Made by a program: the position numbers and the translations under genes. From Bathymodiolus brooksi (lineage: Eukaryota > Mollusca > Bivalvia > Mytilida > Modiolidae), in assembly GCA_963680875.1 (NCBI GenBank), contig OY804579.1:18771804-18835803 (forward strand): a stretch of DNA of 64,000 bases, in the 5' to 3' direction. Of this stretch, positions 60,805-64,000 are shown piece after piece (position 1 is the first letter of the stretch; every line of letters starts with the position of its first letter). The notes below the pieces were generated by a model, which did no database searches, had not been told where the DNA came from, and saw only the letters and a program-made list of their open reading frames with translations.

Positions 60805-61436
60805 GGTGCCAATGCACGAGCTTTCTGAAACTGAGAACGAGACAGATAGTCAGCTATGACATTTGTTTTGCCTTTGATATGTTTTGCTCTAAAAACAATG
60901 TTGTATGTTAAAGCTGCTATCACTAAGCGGCGAACCAAGCGCATTAAAACTTTATCCTTGCATGTTTGTTTGTTAATAATCTACACTACTGCCATGTTGT
61001 CGGAATAAAACTTGATTTTTCCATTTTTCAAATGATCTCCCCAGATTTCGAGAGATAGCACAATGGGAAACAACTCTTTGATGACAATCTGATAATTTTG
61101 CATCTTACTTAACCATTCACCTGCTAGCCACCAGCTACCAATTACCGCAGCAAAACCTACATTTCCAGACGCATCAGTATATAAATTTAAACTTTCAGAA
61201 TTTTGCCAATGATCTTTGAGAAAAACCGACTTGCCATTGAAAGTTTCAATGAAAATTTTCCATGCCGAGATATCTGCTCTGGCTTCACTATTCAATCTAA
61301 TCTTGTGAAAGGGGTTGGAAACATTAAGTGTTAAATCAATAAGTCTGCGTAAAAAAGCTCTTCCAGGACATATCACAATACAAGCAAAATTTAATAAGCC
61401 TATCAAGGACTGTAGTGAACGAAGTGTTATTTTTTT
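60753..61436 (-). pseudogene. RNase H region of the DIRS-type polyprotein, interrupted by a stop
   Basis: Residues LYTDASGNVGFAAVIG (first catalytic Asp), IVIKELFPIVLSLEIWG (Glu) and FYSDNMAVV (Asp) mark an RNase H of the DIRS type. It degrades template RNA during reverse transcription. An in-frame TAG at 60,979-60,981 follows NMAVV; the frame then continues as IINKQTCKDKVLMRLVRRL to LSRSQFQKARALAPWL. It joins the RT frame upstream only through a frameshift at an A9 run near 61,430. The continuation shows that the stop is a single nonsense change rather than the true end. Confidence 0.85.
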
Positions 61437-62483
61437 TTCTTATGAGCATTTTCTAATGCAACTTTGGTTTTAACAATCTTTTCCACAGGAAGCCGACATT
61501 CTAATTTATTGCTGTCAAATTCTATTCCATAAATAACAATTGTGGTTGTGGGTAAAATAGTTTTCTCAGGTTTAAGAGGTACCGCTAAACGTGAACATAG
61601 AGAGGAAAAACACTGCAAGTCAACTAAACATTTATCAGAATTTGGAGGTCCAACAAACAAAAAGTCATCTATAATGTGAGACATACCAGCAGCGCAGTAT
61701 TTATTTTCCATAATCCAGTGTAAAGAACTAGAAAATGATTCGAATATTTGACATGAAGAACTAGCACCCATGGGTAAACATCTGTCGTAGTAGTATAAAT
61801 TATTCCAGGTAAAACCTAACAAATGATAATCTGTAGGATGAATAGGGACAAGTCGGAATGCATCTTCTATGTCACATTTTGCCATTAAGCAATGCCTACC
61901 AAAGTGTTTTATCAATTTTATCACAGTATCAATACTGTCATATTGAACTGCTGAATTTTCCGATGGAATATGTGAATTGATAGAATTGCCCCTTTTGGGA
62001 AAGACAAGTCATGAATAAGCCTAAATTGACCTGGAATGTTTTTTGGTATTAGCCCAAGAGGTGAGCAAACTAAGTTTTGAAATGGTGGATTGAGAAAAGG
62101 CCCTGCAATTCTTTCTTTTAGTGATTCTATCGCTAATTTGTTGTAGACTTCCTGTTTGTTTTCTGAAGCTGACTTGTGGTTTTTGCTGTAGAATGCTGCA
62201 CAGTACCTGTTGTTAAACCTAGTTTGAAGCCCTTGCGAAAACCTGACACTAAATATTTTGTAGAATTACTATCATATCCTGCAAGTTCATATTCAAGTAC
62301 GTGAGGTTTTAGTGGAGTTGGCATATGTTTTGGCTGTGTTTGTACCTGTTGCATTATTGACTGTTTTGGTGCAGAGCAGTTGGGGATGTGGTCCTTTACA
62401 GAATTTGCATGCATGTTTATATGGGCAGGGGTTGGTTGCACATTTGCGTTGTAGGTTGAAAGCGAAGCACAACTTTTGGCCAC
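61427..62483 (-). pseudogene. Reverse transcriptase region of the DIRS-type element, frameshifted
   Basis: The N-terminal part (complement 62,133-62,483) includes TPLKPHVLEYELAGYDS and YLVSGFRKGFKLG, typical of the start of DIRS-type RT. After further sequence reading SPLGLIPKNIPGQFRLIHDL, a one-base loss near 61,990 shifts the frame. The main catalytic block (complement 61,427-61,924) has MAKCDIEDAFRLVPIHP (first Asp) and HIIDDFLFVGPP (the Asp-Asp pair in the IDDF form used by this group). A second frameshift at the A9 run at about 61,430 separates it from RNase H. Catalytic residues are kept, so decay looks recent. Confidence 0.85.
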
Positions 62484-63541
62484 GAAAAAGATTTGATTGA
62501 CCTGGTGTAGTGTTGTTGCGTGGAGAATTGAAATATGAATTTTTTGGCTGGCTAAAGTATTTCTTATTCATAGTGATGTTGTAAAGTTCATCAATGGGTT
62601 TCTGCCATGGGGGGCATGTGCAACTTGCGAAGGCGACGGAATTGATCATCATAAAATTTCCAGGCTTCGTCACCTTCACTTTGTCTTATACCTTTTATCA
62701 TCTCCATGTACTTTAGAATGTGAGGAGCTTGGTCTGAAAATTTTTCAATGTACACAGCCATGTAGTTATGAAAAGCTGACTGCCACTCTGAGAATGTGAG
62801 CTGGTCTTTTGATTTTGATAACTGTGTATTTTGTACCGTTAGTTGGTTTTGAGACAATGTGAGAGAAATATTATCCTCAGGTACATGTGAAACCAGAGCT
62901 TTCAAGTCAATGTACTCATGTGACCAAATTTTGTTTTTCATTTTTTGAGATAAATTTGCACCTAAAGGTATACCTAGACTTAGATCTTGACTAATATTAT
63001 GATTACCTAAATTAGCAGACTCATTACTGAAAATGCTATTGACAAGAGTCATTAATAGGTTTGATTGCCAATCATTACTTGAAAGCACATTAGATGGAAT
63101 ATTTCGATTGCTAAACAATGTAGAAGTTTGAGATATGTCATTATGCTCTTCAGATGGATCACTGCCACTGGTATAATTGGGATGTACCATTCCCTGTCCT
63201 GATGTAATGGTAGTATTTGTGATTGCAGGATCAGATGTTAAAGGTGGCAGCAAGTTAGCCCTCCGAGGAGAATTACACATATCACCTGAAGCTGTAGAGG
63301 TCAGGTTATTACTATTCTGCTGTTTAATAATCTCTGCAGCTAGTTTTGGATAGTCTATACCCGTATTTACATATGATGAGGAATCAGAAGGTTGTTGTGA
63401 ACTGGTGTCCGTCACCACATTAGTAACCTGTTCGGTCGTGCAGGTACTGTCTACAGGTCTAGAATAAGTTGATATACGTTGACGTTGACGTACTGGTCTA
63501 GAAGATATCAAGTCCACACGCTGTTTTTTCTTGGGAGGCAT
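62293..63541 (-). pseudogene. Gag-like ORF1 of the DIRS-type element, frameshifted before the zinc fingers
   Basis: The first frame (complement 62,591-63,541, 316 codons, ATG start) begins MPPKKKQRVDLISS, a basic nuclear-targeting-like start, followed by a long Ser/Asn/Thr-rich region. A conserved core, TFSEWQSAFHNYMAVYIEKF to AWKFYDDQFRRLRK, matches DIRS-type ORF1. At a C6 run (about 62,606-62,611) the frame shifts, and the zinc-binding part continues in another frame (to 62,293): a CX8CX4CX3H finger followed by CX2CX3HX4C. The homologous continuation PPWQKPIDELYNIT shows one extra C in the run, either a mutation, an assembly error or, less likely, programmed frameshifting. The zinc-finger frame overlaps the start of the RT frame. 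Confidence 0.85.
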
Positions 63542-63639
63542 CTTTGCTGAATTAGCTCAAAGAACTGCCACTGGCACACTGTGTAAAAACAAAGTGAAAT
63601 TTACAATAAGCCTCACATTTTATCTATGCAAGTTTCCAT

Positions 63640-63960
63640 GATTGCACATGTGTACATAACACTCGGATGAATGTAATAAAATGCGGTACTGTGTACCCTG
63701 TACACAACTAGTAATCAAAGGAAATAAAATTAAACATCAAAGTCATTAGTGTACCCAGTACACTATTAAAGCATGAGTACCCGGTACTCTAATACACATA
63801 TGTATTGAAATATTAAAATGCACCAAGTGCACAACAAAATTATGTAGAATCTAATATCTAAATGTCCTTTATATTGTAATCTGAAAATGTACCCTGTACA
63901 CAACAAAATAATGAGTTGATTCATACGGTATTTGCAATATTACTGTGTACCCTGTACACC
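63640..63960. repeat. Short palindromic iterons GTGTACCCTGTACAC upstream of gag
   Basis: GTGTACCCTGTACAC-type sequences occur at 63,691, 63,749, 63,775 (GAGTACCCGGTACTC), 63,887 and 63,945, with weaker copies near 63,649 and 63,828. Two gaps are 58 bp. They lie in the presumed 5' leader of the retrotransposon. Confidence 0.8.
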
Positions 63961-64000
63961 ACAAAATAATGAGAAATTTGATACCAGAAAGGCACAAATG

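Larger units (their letters stand above)
57695..64000 (-). mobile_element. DIRS-type (tyrosine recombinase) retrotransposon, 3' part, inserted in Rac intron 2
   Basis: On the minus strand the order is gag-like region, RT, RNase H, tyrosine recombinase, hairpin iterons, then a repeated 3' end. The 3' terminus is fixed by comparison: copies A and B run TTTATTTATATTGTATAC, while here TTTATTTATAT is followed by AACCACAG. The same AACCACAG start recurs at 58,641, giving a B1-A2-B2 layout like the split direct repeats of Ngaro/PAT elements. The expected A1 copy lies outside the window. Coding regions carry three frameshifts and one stop; only the recombinase frame is clean. Confidence 0.85.

Noticed and set aside
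62312..62500. Plus-strand open frame opposite the gag/RT overlap
   Set aside because: Shadow of the minus-strand zinc-finger and RT frames.

Overview
This is a 64 kb piece of AT-rich eukaryotic nuclear DNA made almost entirely of repeats and duplicated segments. The metazoan Rac-type exon layout, tRNA-derived SINEs ending in runs of CACT/ACTC, and several dispersed repeats that I recall from bivalve sequence point to a marine bivalve mollusc, probably a mytilid mussel. The species call is inference. No prokaryotic features are present.

Layout. (1) 1-10,735: a scrambled cluster holding two broken Rac-like GTPase copies (A and D), a LINE fragment, short tandem arrays and a 1.8 kb foldback element. 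(2) 12,445-22,262: a 9.8 kb array of a 37-bp pyrimidine-rich minisatellite. (3) 22,263-40,700: no convincing protein gene, but a SINE-SINE palindrome (23.5-24.4 kb), a tRNA-Glu-like sequence (27.1 kb), a hairpin-bearing repeat block (32-33.3 kb), eight near-identical 117-bp units each with a TATA-like box (34.2-35.2 kb), and about 2.3 kb of a 34-bp hairpin repeat (35.4-37.7 kb). (4) 40,700-57,694: a large palindrome with arms of about 7.0-7.4 kb and a spacer of about 0.85 kb. Each arm carries a Rac-like gene pointing at the centre. (5) 57,695-64,000: the 3' part of a tyrosine-recombinase (DIRS-type) retrotransposon inserted in intron 2 of the right-arm Rac copy, with gag-like, RT, RNase H and recombinase regions.

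How it fits together. Four Rac-like copies share one exon layout (MQSIK / AVGKTC / FDNY / EVFL / WYPE-to-CHLL). Copy C (right arm, minus strand) is intact for every exon inside the window but carries two unusual effector-loop residues. Copy B (left arm) has a complete exon set with two single-base deletions. A and D are rearranged relics. Intron 2 of copies A and B contains, antisense to the gene, a hammerhead-ribozyme-like sequence of the kind associated with Penelope-like retroelements. In copy A this sequence lies exactly at the ends of an inverted segment. A degenerate relative sits in intron 4 of copies B, C and D beside short tandem arrays.

The strongest candidates for something new are the Rac palindrome with its antisense ribozyme-like motifs and the split-direct-repeat retrotransposon whose terminus is fixed by comparison with the paralogous introns. 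All coordinates were read by eye; repeat boundaries are accurate to roughly 10-30 bp.
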